Below are positions 23,327 to 32,167 of a stretch of DNA of 64,000 bases, one piece after another. The DNA is taken from contig JARDYH010000005.1 in NCBI GenBank assembly GCA_029215795.1, positions 32,308,001 through 32,372,000 of the forward strand, in the 5' to 3' direction. A model generated the notes under the pieces. That model was not told the DNA's origin and ran no database searches. It saw only the letters and a list, made by a program, of their open reading frames with translations. Both the position numbers and the translations under genes were made by a program. This DNA is from Anniella stebbinsi (taxonomy: Eukaryota; Chordata; Lepidosauria; Squamata; Anniellidae). Every line of letters begins with the position of its first letter. Within the stretch, counting starts at the first letter, position 1.

Positions 23327-23975
23327 ATCAGGCTATATGGCAATCCTTGGCACCTAGCACCAGGGCCGCCTATCAAACAGCAAGTAGGGAATTTCAAGCT
23401 TTTCGATTAGCCAATCATCTTCAGCTTCAGTGGCCCATTCCCGTGGAACATGTTCTTCAATTTTGTGTAAGCTCCAAAAATAGGGGTCTTTCAATATGCA
23501 CTATTTCGCTTAAACTGCCGGCTTTAGCATTTATGGCGAAGGCACGCGGCATGGAGGATTGCACATCGGATTTCCGCGTGCGCAGGTCTTTAAGCGGCTG
23601 GGCAAAGGAAGCTCCGCGTGCTTCTGATCCAAGACTTCCACTGTCCCCAGATATTTTACTTGGGCTACAGGCTCGGTGGCTGCTTCTTTGCCACTCTCAA
23701 TATGAGTCAGGCTTGTTTCATGTAGGGATGTGCACTGCATCGGACCCGATCCACGATCCGAGTCCGGTCCAGTGGGAAATCGGATAAATTATCCGATTTC
23801 CGATCCCGCAGCTGGATCGGCCGATCCAATCCGAACCGGTCCGAAAAAGCTCCGAACCGGTTCGGCGGATCGGCGGATCGGCGGGCGCCCACTGGCGCCC
23901 ACCGCCGCTTCCATTGGCGGGCGCCAGCGGGCGCTCGCCGATGAAAGTGGACAGCGGGGGGGGAGGAGGGGGGCA

Positions 23976-24996
23976 CTTACCTTCTCGGCCCGGTGGCTCC
24001 CGTCCGGCGCCGGCGCCTACTACTACTAGCAGGCTCCGCGGCCTGCTCTAGGGTGGCGCGCCGGGTGATGTCATCACCCGGCGCGCTACTCTAGAGCAGG
24101 CCGCGGAGCCTGCTGGTAGTAGTAGGCGCCGGCGCCGGCCGGGAGCCACCGGGCCGGGAAGGTAAGGAGGGGGTGCGTGGAGGGGAGGAGGGGGCGCGCG
24201 GAGGGGGGAGGGGGGAGGGGGGCCCTTACCTGCCCGGCCCGGCGGCTCCCGTCCGGCGCCGGCGCCTACTACTCCCAGCAGGCTCCGCGGCCTGCTCTAG
24301 GGTGGCGCGCCGGGTGATGTCATCACCCGGCGCGCTACTCTAGAGCAGGCCGCGGAGCCTGCTGGAAGTAGTAGGCGCCGGCGCCGGACGGGAGCCGCCG
24401 GGCCGGGAAGGTAAGGAGGGGGTGCGTGGAGGGGAGGAGGGGGCGCGCGGAGGGGGGAGGGGGGAGGGGGGCCCTTACCTGCCCGGCCCGGCGGCTCCCG
24501 TCCGGCGCCGGCGCCTACTACTCCCAGCAGGCTCCGCGGCCTGCTCTAGGGTGGCGCGCCGGGTGATGTCATCACCCGGCGCGCTACTCTAGAGCAGGCC
24601 GCGGAGCCTGCTGGAAGTAGTAGGCGCCGGCGCCGGACGGGAGCCGCCGGGCCGGGAAGGTAAGGAGGGGGTGTGTGGAGGGGAGGAGGGGGCGCGCGGA
24701 GGGGGGAGGGGGGAGGGGGGCCCTTACCTGCCCGGCCCGGCGGCTCCCGTCCGGCGCCGGCGCCTACTACTACCAGCAGGCTCCGCGGCCTGCTCCAGGG
24801 TGGCGCGCCGGGTGATGTCATCACCCGGCGCGCTACTCGAGAGTAGGCCGCGGAGCCCGCTGGTAGTAGCCGCCGGCGCCGGACGGGCCGAGAAGGTAAG
24901 CAGTGGCGGGGAAGGGGGCTTACCCCCCCCGGAGCCGTCCGCTTCTATCCGCTGGCGCCCGCGGGCGCCAGCGGATGGAAGCGGGCGGCCCCAGGG
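23976..24996. repeat. Tandem array of four ~249-bp palindromic units
   Basis: Successive cores are spaced exactly 249 bp (24071, 24320, 24569, 24818). Each unit carries CTTACC on its left arm (23976, 24225, 24474, 24723) and GGTAAG on its right arm (24161, 24410, 24659, 24895). Both strands therefore present an AG|GTAAG splice-donor-like word facing away from the core. Units are separated by purine-rich (GGGGAGG)n spacers. Confidence 0.85.
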
Positions 24997-25090
24997 GGGG
25001 TAGGGAGCGCGGGGGAGGCGGCTTACCTGCCGGGGCCGTCCACAGCGGATGGCCCCGGGGGGGAGGGAGTTAGGCCCCCCCTTACCCACC

Positions 25091-25153
25091 CGCCGCCATT
25101 TTTTCCTCATAGACTTGCATTGCAATGCAAGTCTATGGGGAAAAAAATGGCGG
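25091..25153. repeat. Perfect-core hairpin with YY1-like words on both arms
   Basis: The centre is ATAGACTTGCATTGC + AATGCAAGTCTAT, a 28-bp perfect palindrome. Outside it the arms read GCCGCCAT (25092-25099) and ATGGCGGC (25147-25154), a match to the YY1 recognition word. The same hairpin is at about 62449-62507 and, worn, at 15056-15147. Function is unknown. Confidence 0.7.
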
Positions 25154-25828
25154 CCGATCCAAAAATTTACGATTTTTGGGTCGGGATCGGACTCGATCCG
25201 GTCCGGGGGGCCTCCGATTTTGTCCGAACCGGTCCGGGACAAAATTGGAGGTCCCGATCCGGGTCCCGATCCGATCCGGGGGGTCCGTGCACACCCCTAG
25301 TTTCATGCTGCAGCGCTAACAACTTTCTTCGGGCATTTCGTATATCTGAGGTTTTGGCTTCATCTAAGGGAGACAGTTCCGCTAAGGCATTGCAGTTCTC
25401 AGACCTGCGTCTAGAGGCACGGGAGGTCCAGTTACATCTACAGCACTCTAAAATGGATCAGATGGGCAGGGGACGCTGGGTTACCCTATTCCCTTCTACC
25501 AATTCAGAGTTATGCCCGGTAAGAGCTTTGGCAGCTTTTGTGGCTTTGCGTGGTGCCACTGCGGGTTTCTTGTTTTGCCATCAGGATTATATCCCCCTGA
25601 CCAAGTATCAATTTTGGACAATTGCAAGGAGGGCCCTCAATGATTTAGGTTTGCGAGCAGCAACGTTTGGCACACATTCTTTTCGCATTGGGGCAGCTTC
25701 TACAGCAGCATCTTTAGGGTTTTCCCCTTCGCAGATACAGGCTCTGGGCAGATGGCGTTCTGCAGCTTTTAAGACGTATGTGAGGCATATTGCTAAATAA
25801 GGAATAAGCGGCATGTGCTAACGTTTTC

Positions 25829-26449
25829 ATGTTTGTTCTAGATCTGCCAGTGGCTACAGCACCCGTGCGGGTTTCCATATGCGGCCACAGCATGGTCTTT
25901 TGGGCCAGCAAGCGGGCGTCCAGTTCCAGCTTTGGATCGCAGCTCAGCTTGAGTCAGCACGCTACCATTCGTTGTCTCGGGAAACGTGGTATGCGGTGGG
26001 AGAATTTCATACACATCTTGCGGGAGCATCATTCTGCTTCGCTCCCCCCACAGATTCTGCTTATTCATTTAGGGGGAAATGATTTGGGCCTGATGAAAGG
26101 CAAGGCTCTTATTTTGCAAGCTATGGCAGATTTTCAGCAATTACGCCAGTGATGGCCCTGCATCAGGATCATTTGGTCCTGCATTTTGCCCCGGCTGCAT
26201 TGGAGGGTCAGCTGCGATCCTCTTGCTATTGAGAAGGTTCGTAAATGGGTCAACACTGAGATCTTTAAAGCCTTGGCGCTGCATGGGGATGTTAGCATAC
26301 AACACCTTAATATCAGCCGCTCTAGGAGGGAGCTGTATAGGCGCGACAGGGTACACCTGTCACAGCTTGGTAATGATTTGTTCTTAGCTGACCTGCAAGG
26401 AGGCCTCTGCAAAGTAATTCTTCAAGGGGGAGAGGGAGGGGGAGACTAA
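25829..26449 (+). pseudogene. SGNH-type hydrolase ORF of the Ngaro-type element, one nonsense codon
   Basis: Block I reads ICGHS with the nucleophile Ser at 25889 (GHS in place of the common GDS). Block III reads HLGGND with the GGND at 26072-26083. Block V reads RDRVHLS with Asp at 26345 and His at 26354. These are the catalytic blocks of SGNH/GDSL esterases, which occur as an extra gene in vertebrate Ngaro elements. A TGA at 26150-26152 interrupts the frame. The same frame then continues with IIWSCILPRLHWR and ends at TAA 26447. It begins 29 bp after the recombinase stop in a different frame. Substrate and role in the element are not known to me. Confidence 0.75.
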
Positions 26450-26890
26450 GCTGAGGCTTGTCTCCCCCTGTGGTGGTAGGAGCGGGCATTTTATGCTTTA
26501 TTAATGGTGAACATTCACAGGCACTGTTCGGGTGACTGGTAATGCCTGAGGCCAACCACTGAGAGCCCTGCGGCGTCAGTTGGGGGGATAAGGCTTACCT
26601 TTGAGGCCAACCCTTCTCGTCTACTCAGAACCCTGCGGCACGAGGGGAGACGACACCGGAAGGCCTCCCACCTCAGATCGAGGAAGCTCAGGGGGCGGCG
26701 AAAGTGCAGGCGCCACTTCCTGGGTTGTGAATGTCTCACCCGATCCCTACAATGGCCTGGCTGGCCATGGCAAAATGCCCGCTTAGGATCACCTCCCCCT
26801 TTTTTGCTTAATATGTTGAATAAATAAAGTGGCCCATGTTTAATCCCAACTCTTGTGTCGCCTCTTCATTTCTCATCCTTCGCTCCGCAA
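26450..26890 (+). promoter_or_regulatory. 3' region of the Ngaro-type element with polyA signals and a long-range stem
   Basis: Overlapping AATAAA signals lie at 26819-26824 and 26823-26828. AGCGGGCATTTT at 26481-26492 is repeated inverted at 26772-26783, and ACATTCAC at 26511-26518 inverted at 26727-26734, which would form a stem around a ~210-280 bp loop. Within the loop 'tgaggccaac...ccctgcggc' occurs twice (26548-26575, 26602-26640). The last ~50 bases resemble the minus-strand end at 6156. Confidence 0.55.
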
Positions 26891-26963
26891 TCCATGAAGG
26901 CTAAGTTTAGTCAAGAGTCTTTGTTGAGGGACTTTATCAAAAGTCTTTTGGAAGTCCAAGTAA
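26891..26963 (-). mobile_element. CR1 LINE, continuation upstream of the Ngaro insertion
   Basis: On the minus strand this reads IVYLDFQKTFDKVP, the start of the CR1 reverse-transcriptase palm (the YLDF...AFD block). It joins logically to the part ending at 19085, proving that the CR1 copy was present before the 7.8-kb insertion. Confidence 0.85.
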
Positions 26964-27300
26964 ACAATGGCCGTTTCTAGACCAGGCTTTTGGCCTGGTA
27001 TGAGCCCCGGCTGGTCCTGGTGCATTAACATGACATACGGGGACTCCCAGGGGCAGGGATGGGATTGGCACGGGATTTGCCAAGGTTAAGGGATCCCCGG
27101 CAAATCCCAACTTTTCTGTGGTCCCGGGAAGTTCTCGAGACCGTGGAAGATGTGGCCGCCTATCCCGGCTGCTGCCGTGCTTACTTACGAGTAAGCACAG
27201 CAGCAGAAATGGGCATGGAGCTGCACCGTGCAGCTCCGTGCCAATCAGGAGAGTGGGTGACGCCAGTTTTGCCACCTCCAGATGAGCGGTGAGGGGGGTG
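26964..27300. mobile_element. PIF/Harbinger-like element inside the CR1 copy, right end unclear
   Basis: It starts GGCCGTTTCTAGACC, the family terminus seen at 15306, directly after the CR1 word 'aagtaaacaat'. The interior carries 'cacggagctgcaccgtgcag', as in 39370-39795. No matching right terminus is visible before CR1 sequence resumes near 27305, so it may be truncated. Confidence 0.55.
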
Positions 27301-27304
27301 GATC

Positions 27305-27440
27305 CCTTTTTAAATATTGGTCATCTTCTAGTCCTTTGGTGCAAAGGCTGATCTTAGGGACATGTTGCATATTTTGGTCAGGAAACCAGGTCCAATCTCG
27401 GTATTCTTTTTATATGTATAAAATCCATTACTGATTGATA
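27305..27440 (-). mobile_element. CR1 LINE, further upstream fragment
   Basis: The sequence 'ttttaaatattgg', 'ccttggtgcaaaggctgat' and 'cttagggacatgttgcat' is CR1 ORF2 sequence upstream of the palm, read in reverse. It is the third piece of the same old CR1 copy. Confidence 0.6.
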
Positions 27441-27509
27441 ACACATATATGTTTTTGTGTCTTTTGCGTTATAACATGCTTCTGATGAAAAATCCCTACA
27501 CTGAATAGG

Positions 27510-27534
27510 GGGGGAGAGAGAGAGAGAGAGAGAG
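27510..27534. repeat. (GA)n microsatellite
   Basis: About eleven GA units after a G-run. Confidence 0.85.
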
Positions 27535-27544
27535 ACCCACACCA

Positions 27545-27905
27545 TGACTACACCATCCATTTATCCCGGGGTCATCTTGAGGTCGTCCCTGTGCATCCAA
27601 ATGACACACAGGGGATCATGGGTGAACCAGGGATGACCACTCACTTTCCCTGGGATAAAATGGATGGCACTTATCCCAGCTTTTTCCTGCAGTCCCGAGA
27701 CAGCCGCGAGGATCGCGGGCAGTATGGTGCCAGCTCCCAGGTCCTACCTCCTCCCCGCAAGAAGCGGGGCCTCAGGAAACAGGCACGGAGCTGTCTGGGG
27801 TGGGGGCTCTGTGCCCATTGAGGGGCAGCATTTTCGCCATCCTTCGGATGACTCTCAGTGGTGATGGGGTGCCAAGTTTCCCAGTTTTTTTTCACTTATC
27901 TTGAC
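27545..27905. mobile_element. GC-rich non-autonomous DNA element, PIF-like relative, ends unresolved
   Basis: Words such as 'ggatcatgggtgaaccaggg' and 'atttatccc' recur in the opposite orientation at 49380-49930, whose end reads GGTGTAGACAAGCCC, a worn form of the GTGTAGA...GGCC terminus. Frames of 66-76 codons here have no domain. Confidence 0.4.
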
Positions 27906-28560
27906 GCTGGATTATACCCACACACTTGTGCAATGTCTTCTCTTAAAAAAAACCATGCCATGCCGGAATTTCCCTCTTTCCTTCTGGGATGCCGTGCTGC
28001 CGTTTGGACGCTGGGGGAGGATCCCGGAAGCAGGAAAGCCCAATATCCTCCTCCTGTCCTGAAAGGCTCATAAGGGTAGATGAACCCCCAGTGAAACCCT
28101 CTGAGAAATCTACAGGATCTGAAACCTTGATGTTGTGTTTTGTGTTTATGTCGTCATATTTCACAATATTTTAAATTCCTACTCCACCCACAAACACAGT
28201 AAAAATAATGTTTCTTTATAGCGAAATGCTTCCTGCCATTATAGTTGAATAATGCTAATTCTCCTTTATTGTGAAATTGCAGCGCGGCCCACTAAGAGTT
28301 CTGCAGAGACAAGAATCTGCAGAACTCCCTTGAGAAATTTCACCAGCCTTATCAAAGCTCTCTTTGCTTCCCTTGAAATTCCTCAGATTATTTCCCCACC
28401 TCTAAATTCTCCTTGAAATGTCGCTCTAGGCAACTCTAGTCCGTGGTCTTATTAACTTTGCCACTGCATGGAGAAATTCTTCACCAGCACTTTAGGTAGG
28501 ACATCTGCACAGGTGAGATAAAGATGATACTCCTCTGCACTGCTTGACTATTTCCATGCC
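27906..28560. other. Unclassified sequence
   Basis: No recognisable gene or repeat. Confidence 0.3.
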
Positions 28561-28825
28561 ACTTTTGCATGCATTCATCCATAAATTTATTCATCCCATT
28601 TACTTATTAATCTATTTTTATTTTTTTAAAATCACATTTAAAGGTGCATTTCAATTTATTTTCTCACAAAATGCACGTCTTAATGTGTGGTTGGGTTTTG
28701 GTTGTTTGTTTTTGTTTGGGCTTTTTTGTGCTGATAACTTCATTGCAACATGTGCAGAAGCACAAAATTTCACATTTAGTTGCTGCTCAAATTGGTGATT
28801 TCCCATTCACGCAGTGCAAGTTGTG
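28561..28825. mobile_element. Possible AT-rich MITE remnant
   Basis: Contains 'aggtgcatttcaattt', 'tctcacaaaatgcacgtctt' and 'gcaagttgtgatcac', similar in style to the GTGCAT-rich remnants elsewhere in the window. No ends are visible. Confidence 0.3.
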
Positions 28826-29949
28826 ATCACAAGCATGAACAGGACAGGCATCATAAGAGCTGCAAGGCGACGTTTGGAGTATCCTAGTGACCTACTAGAC
28901 AGCAGGTTAGGAGCAGAATTTCCAAAACTATAATGTCAAAGACTGGAACTTTTTATACAGGAATGAAGAAGGTGTGTTCTGTTCCCAGGGCCAGGATTGG
29001 CCAGAGTTCCATGAAATTGTGATCCCTTCAATGGGGGAGAAGCAGGTAGTCTGTCTGTTCCTAGCACCCTCCTTGGTTCACCTTGTAAATCCTGCTTGAG
29101 CTGAACAGCTTTGCTAAATGATAGGAAATCCAAGGCAATCCACCTATGGTAGACATGGACCATCCTGACAGGTTCAATATTGTGAAAGAGCATTCTGTGG
29201 GAGAAAAAAAGGGCACTGAGGTTTAGCTGAAGTTTATATTATGTGTGCGTGCACATGTGTTTGTGCATGCACGAATGTGCACTCTGCCCAGATTGTCTCA
29301 TCCTTACCTGAGGTTACAATTTCCCTCGAGTGCTTGGCTAGGAGGAACTGCATGAGACTTGGCACTGCCCCAGCTACCAGTATAGCAATTAGGAGAAGCA
29401 CAGCCGTGTTTATTCTTCCACCACAACGGCTTTGGCCAGCCTCTCTCCTTCCTTAGGGGTATAGCTAAAAGTTTGCCCCTCTCTTGAACTGATGCTGTTA
29501 TCTCACATCGGAGACAAAACTGTAATGGCCACATGGATCACATATCTGGGGAGAGCAATTTTGCATGCAAGGGAAACGCCATCAATGATTCATCGCGCCC
29601 CTATTTCTTGTACTTATTTCCTGTGGGTGTAGAGAAGCGGGGATTGGAAATGAAAGGCAATGCTCACGATCCATGAGGGGTTTGCCTAGAGCCAAATTTA
29701 CTGCTTCAAGTTTTCCAATTAACTGTCTGGGTGCCAAATTCAGAAGCTGAATTCTGAGGGGGGGGAGAAAGACGGTGAGTGGAGAGGAGAAAGAAGAGCA
29801 AGTGGGCCCTCTGATTAGAAAGCGCTTCCTGGAAGAACTGCCTGAGAACACACAGGGATGTGTTCAAATGAAGGAAATCACTTTGCAAGAGGAAAAGAAG
29901 TTGGGGTTGGGGGACAACTAAGGGAAAGAAGCATTCACACACTAAGGGC
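28826..29949. other. Unique sequence
   Basis: No gene recognised. Frames of 71-89 codons lie on both strands over 28936-29951 without domains. A TGCATG/GTGCAC-rich alternating purine-pyrimidine patch lies at 29240-29282. Confidence 0.35.
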
Positions 29950-29957
29950 ATTTAAAG

Positions 29958-30277
29958 TAGGCTGACCAGATAAAATCCAGGTCAGGGCTCATGTAACCTT
30001 AACAGTTGTAGACAAAAGGGAATTTCAGCCAGTGTTATTTGTATGCAATTAGTTCCTGGTGAAATTCCCTCTTCATCACAACAGTTAACGTCGCAGGGGC
30101 CCTGCCTTCTTTTGTATATGGTCACTCTAGTATAGTGCATGCACCTTTAACTGTTGTGATGAAGAGGCGATATCACCAGGAACTAATTGCATACAAATGA
30201 CACTGGCTGAAATTCCCTTTTCTCTATAACTGTTAAAGTTACATGAGCTCTGACCTGGATTTTATCTGGTCAGCCTA
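29958..30277. mobile_element. hAT-type foldback MITE, 320 bp, perfect 8-bp TSD
   Basis: Ends TAGGCTGACCAGATAAAATC and its near-perfect inverse are flanked by ATTTAAAG on both sides (29950-29957, 30278-30285). The interior arms 'ggaatttcagccagtg' and 'cactggctgaaattcc' are inverted copies, so almost the whole element is a palindrome. A truncated relative is at 56608-56805, and a relative with the same terminus at 38503-39002. Confidence 0.85.
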
Positions 30278-30306
30278 ATTTAAAGTAGGATAAAGCCTAG
30301 GACCTC

Positions 30307-30939
30307 CATCACACCTAATTTCCCCCCCCCCCCAGTTTGCATCTGTGTTTTTTTTTTACCTCTGAGGCAGAAGCACGTGAAGCTTATGATCCCTTTCACC
30401 TGAATAGCTGCTCTTTTGCTCCATCGCTCCTTTGCTCTTCTGCTCCATCGCTCCTTTGCTCTTCTGCTCCACTCCACCCCTCCCCTTCTCTTTTTCCCTC
30501 CAGATGAGCACTTCAACCAGACCGCCTTTTGGTCAGGCAAAAATGGAATGACCCTTTAGTCTGGCTTTTGGGGGGCATTGAGGGAGTACAATCCTGCCTC
30601 TGCAGAGATTCAGGCATTGTATGATCTTAAAAAACGCTTTCGAGCCTGGGATGCAAGATTTGAGTTTTATATTGAATCTTGGAGCAGCTGCTGGGAGAAA
30701 TTGCTTTTCCCTACCAGGCCCTGATGCAATCCACTCAAGCCCCTAGTTCTTTTAAAACTACATGGAGGATTAGGGCACATTAAATGTGCTTAGGAAAAAT
30801 AATCCAGACTTTTAGCGTTCTAGGAAAGGCTGGGGAAGAGGTGGGGTGTCAGCAGGACAAGCACGGCTTCATGTGAGTACCGTGTTAGAAATCTACACAC
30901 CAGGCATGGCGAGAGTGCCCTAAATCGCTGTTGTGTTGG
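30307..30939 (+). repeat. Unclassified ~635-bp interspersed repeat, copy 1
   Basis: It is colinear with the inverse of 32843-33501, sharing 'gatgagcacttcaacca', 'ggagtacaatcctgcctctg', 'agcctgggatgcaagatttg' and 'tgtcagcaggacaag'. The consistent ends show a discrete mobile unit, but I do not recognise its family. A 'ctcctttgctcttctgctcc' direct duplication occurs at about 30420-30470. Confidence 0.65.
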
Positions 30940-31251
30940 AGCTTTAGGAGTGTGTAAATGTAAATGGGAAAAGTCTCAAAAGTAAGACCAATAAATGAGA
31001 AGGCATATCCACAGCTCTCTTCTGTCCCCAGGGAACTCTGGGAACAGCAATTGTATGAGTGGACTTGGGAACTCTGACAGGGAATTCTTAGCAAGCTCAC
31101 CAAACCACAGTCACCAAGGTTCTTTGAGGGACGCAGTCGCTATTAAACTGGTATAAAACTGATGTACTTTTTTAGTGAGTACAGGTCCTTACATCATATC
31201 TGACATTCAAAGAGGTCCTAGACCTAAAGAAAAATGTACTTCTTTGTCAGA
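30940..31251. other. Unclassified sequence
   Basis: No gene or repeat recognised. Confidence 0.3.
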
Positions 31252-31390
31252 CTGGGGTGGGCACCTTGTGGCAGTCCAGGTGTTTTTAGCTTACAACTCC
31301 CATCAGTCTTAGTCAGCATAGCCAATGCTAAGGGATGATGGGACTTGTAGGCCAAAACATCTGGAGGGCTATAAGTTGCACCCCCCCCCC
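31252..31390. mobile_element. hAT (Charlie-like) foldback MITE
   Basis: The left end CTGGGGTGGGCACCTTGTGG and the palindromic centre with TACAACTCCCATCAG and its inverse match 8430-8560. The right end runs into a C-run at 31381-31390, so the exact border is uncertain. Confidence 0.6.
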
Positions 31391-31559
31391 GCTATATTCA
31401 ATTCTGTAGGGAGCATGCACACACCTAACTCTCAGTGGAATGGAGGGTGGAAAGAAAAATGGCCTCTCACGCTCCCATAGGGCTATTCTGTTTTTAACTG
31501 CCCATGCAAATCAGTGCTCCTCTTGTGTCTGCAGAAGTGGTTTTTGCCCCAATTCAGCC

Positions 31560-31990
31560 ACTTTACCATTCATTTCCTCCCACATATATCAATGGCTCCC
31601 ATTGACTTCTGTTTAAAAAAGGGAAATTCAGATCGTTCTATTGCTGAGCACTTAACGAGTATAGGCAGGTTAGAGAGAACGAGAAAGCCATTTCGGTTTG
31701 TTTTTGACCAGGATTTATCCAATTTGAACCTTCCAGAATTGAATCTAAACCCAAATGCAATCTGAAATCTGAACATTTCTAAGATTGCAATGTGATTTAC
31801 ACAAGGCATTCAAAAACAAAACAAAACATACATTTGAAAAAATGCACATGAAAGAATGCATACATCTGAAAAATGTATACAAAGATGAGCTAGTCATTCG
31901 GAGAAAATGTGTATATTTTAAAATGTGCATAATTGTTGCATATATTTGGGGAAATGTGCATGAAATTACACATGCATTTTCTTGTGAATC
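31560..31990. mobile_element. Decayed hAT-like MITE remnant (GTGCAT-rich)
   Basis: 'gaaccttccagaattgaatc' and then stacked 'aatgcacatgaaagaatgca / aaaatgtgtat' words form the same series as 9590-9900. No ends fixed. Confidence 0.35.
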
Positions 31991-32167
31991 TTATTTCTTG
32001 CGAATCTTCCCCCCTCCTAAACTCTCACCCACTTTCACTGGCCAAGTTCAACACACACAGCTAATCCTAGCATGGAGGAGATCGTGTTGCACTTGCCTGT
32101 CACATAGCTATTAAAGACGAGGAGCCTTCCAGACAAAAAGAGGTGGCAACCCTAAAACGTCACCATA
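31991..32167. other. Unclassified sequence
   Basis: No gene or repeat recognised between the MITE remnant and the L2 tail. Confidence 0.3.

Larger units (their letters stand above)
23723..25299. mobile_element. GC-rich palindromic hAT MITE, 1577 bp, perfect 8-bp TSD
   Basis: Termini are TAGGGATGTGCAC and the inverse of TAGGGGTGTGCAC. GTTTCATG flanks both sides (23715-23722 and 25300-25307), a perfect 8-bp hAT target duplication. Inside are four tandem ~249-bp units, each a long palindrome centred on TGATGTCATCA (centres 24071, 24320, 24569, 24818), then a distinct palindrome at 25091-25153. CpG is abundant and undecayed. No transposase is encoded; the 92-172 codon frames on both strands are palindrome artefacts. 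A second copy in the other orientation begins at 62301. Confidence 0.9.
23302..25800 (+). pseudogene. Tyrosine recombinase of the Ngaro-type element, split by a hAT MITE
   Basis: The N-terminal part (23302-23722) reads as the SAM-like core-binding domain (SLAPSTRAAYQTASREFQAF...). It is cut by the MITE at 23723-25299. The catalytic domain resumes after the TSD and ends with TAA at 25798. Visible catalytic residues are Arg in FRISE (codon 25339), HSFR with His (25675) and Arg (25684), Trp in LGRW, and the nucleophile Tyr in FKTYVR (25777). The full R-H-R-Y set is therefore present. Allowing for the 1585-bp insertion, the downstream half is one base out of frame, consistent with a 1-bp loss near 25330. 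The enzyme would insert circular element DNA without a TSD. Confidence 0.8.
19086..26890 (+). mobile_element. Ngaro/DIRS-type tyrosine-recombinase retrotransposon, ~7.8 kb, near full length but inactive
   Basis: The order is GC-rich leader, gag with a CCCH finger, RT with RNase H, tyrosine recombinase (YR), SGNH hydrolase, then a 3' region with polyadenylation signals. Presence of a YR instead of an integrase, and an SGNH-like frame after it, place it in the Ngaro side of the DIRS order. The limits come from the interrupted CR1 copy: CR1 sequence stops at 19085 ('...cttctcatat') and resumes at 26891 ('tccatgaagg...'), with no target duplication, as expected for YR-mediated insertion. A 1577-bp hAT MITE sits inside the YR gene. 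Nonsense codons and frameshifts break every gene. Confidence 0.85.

Noticed and set aside
23976..24996. CRISPR-like array (regular repeats)
   Set aside because: Unit length ~249 bp, units are palindromes, spacers are not unique, and the setting is a vertebrate transposon.
24546..25242. Minus-strand ORFs of 92 and 172 codons
   Set aside because: Artefacts of the GC-rich palindromic units; no domain and mirrored on the other strand.
25120..25310. Upstream extension of the recombinase C-terminal ORF into the MITE
   Set aside because: The frame happens to be open through the MITE end; true recombinase homology begins only after the TSD at about 25308.
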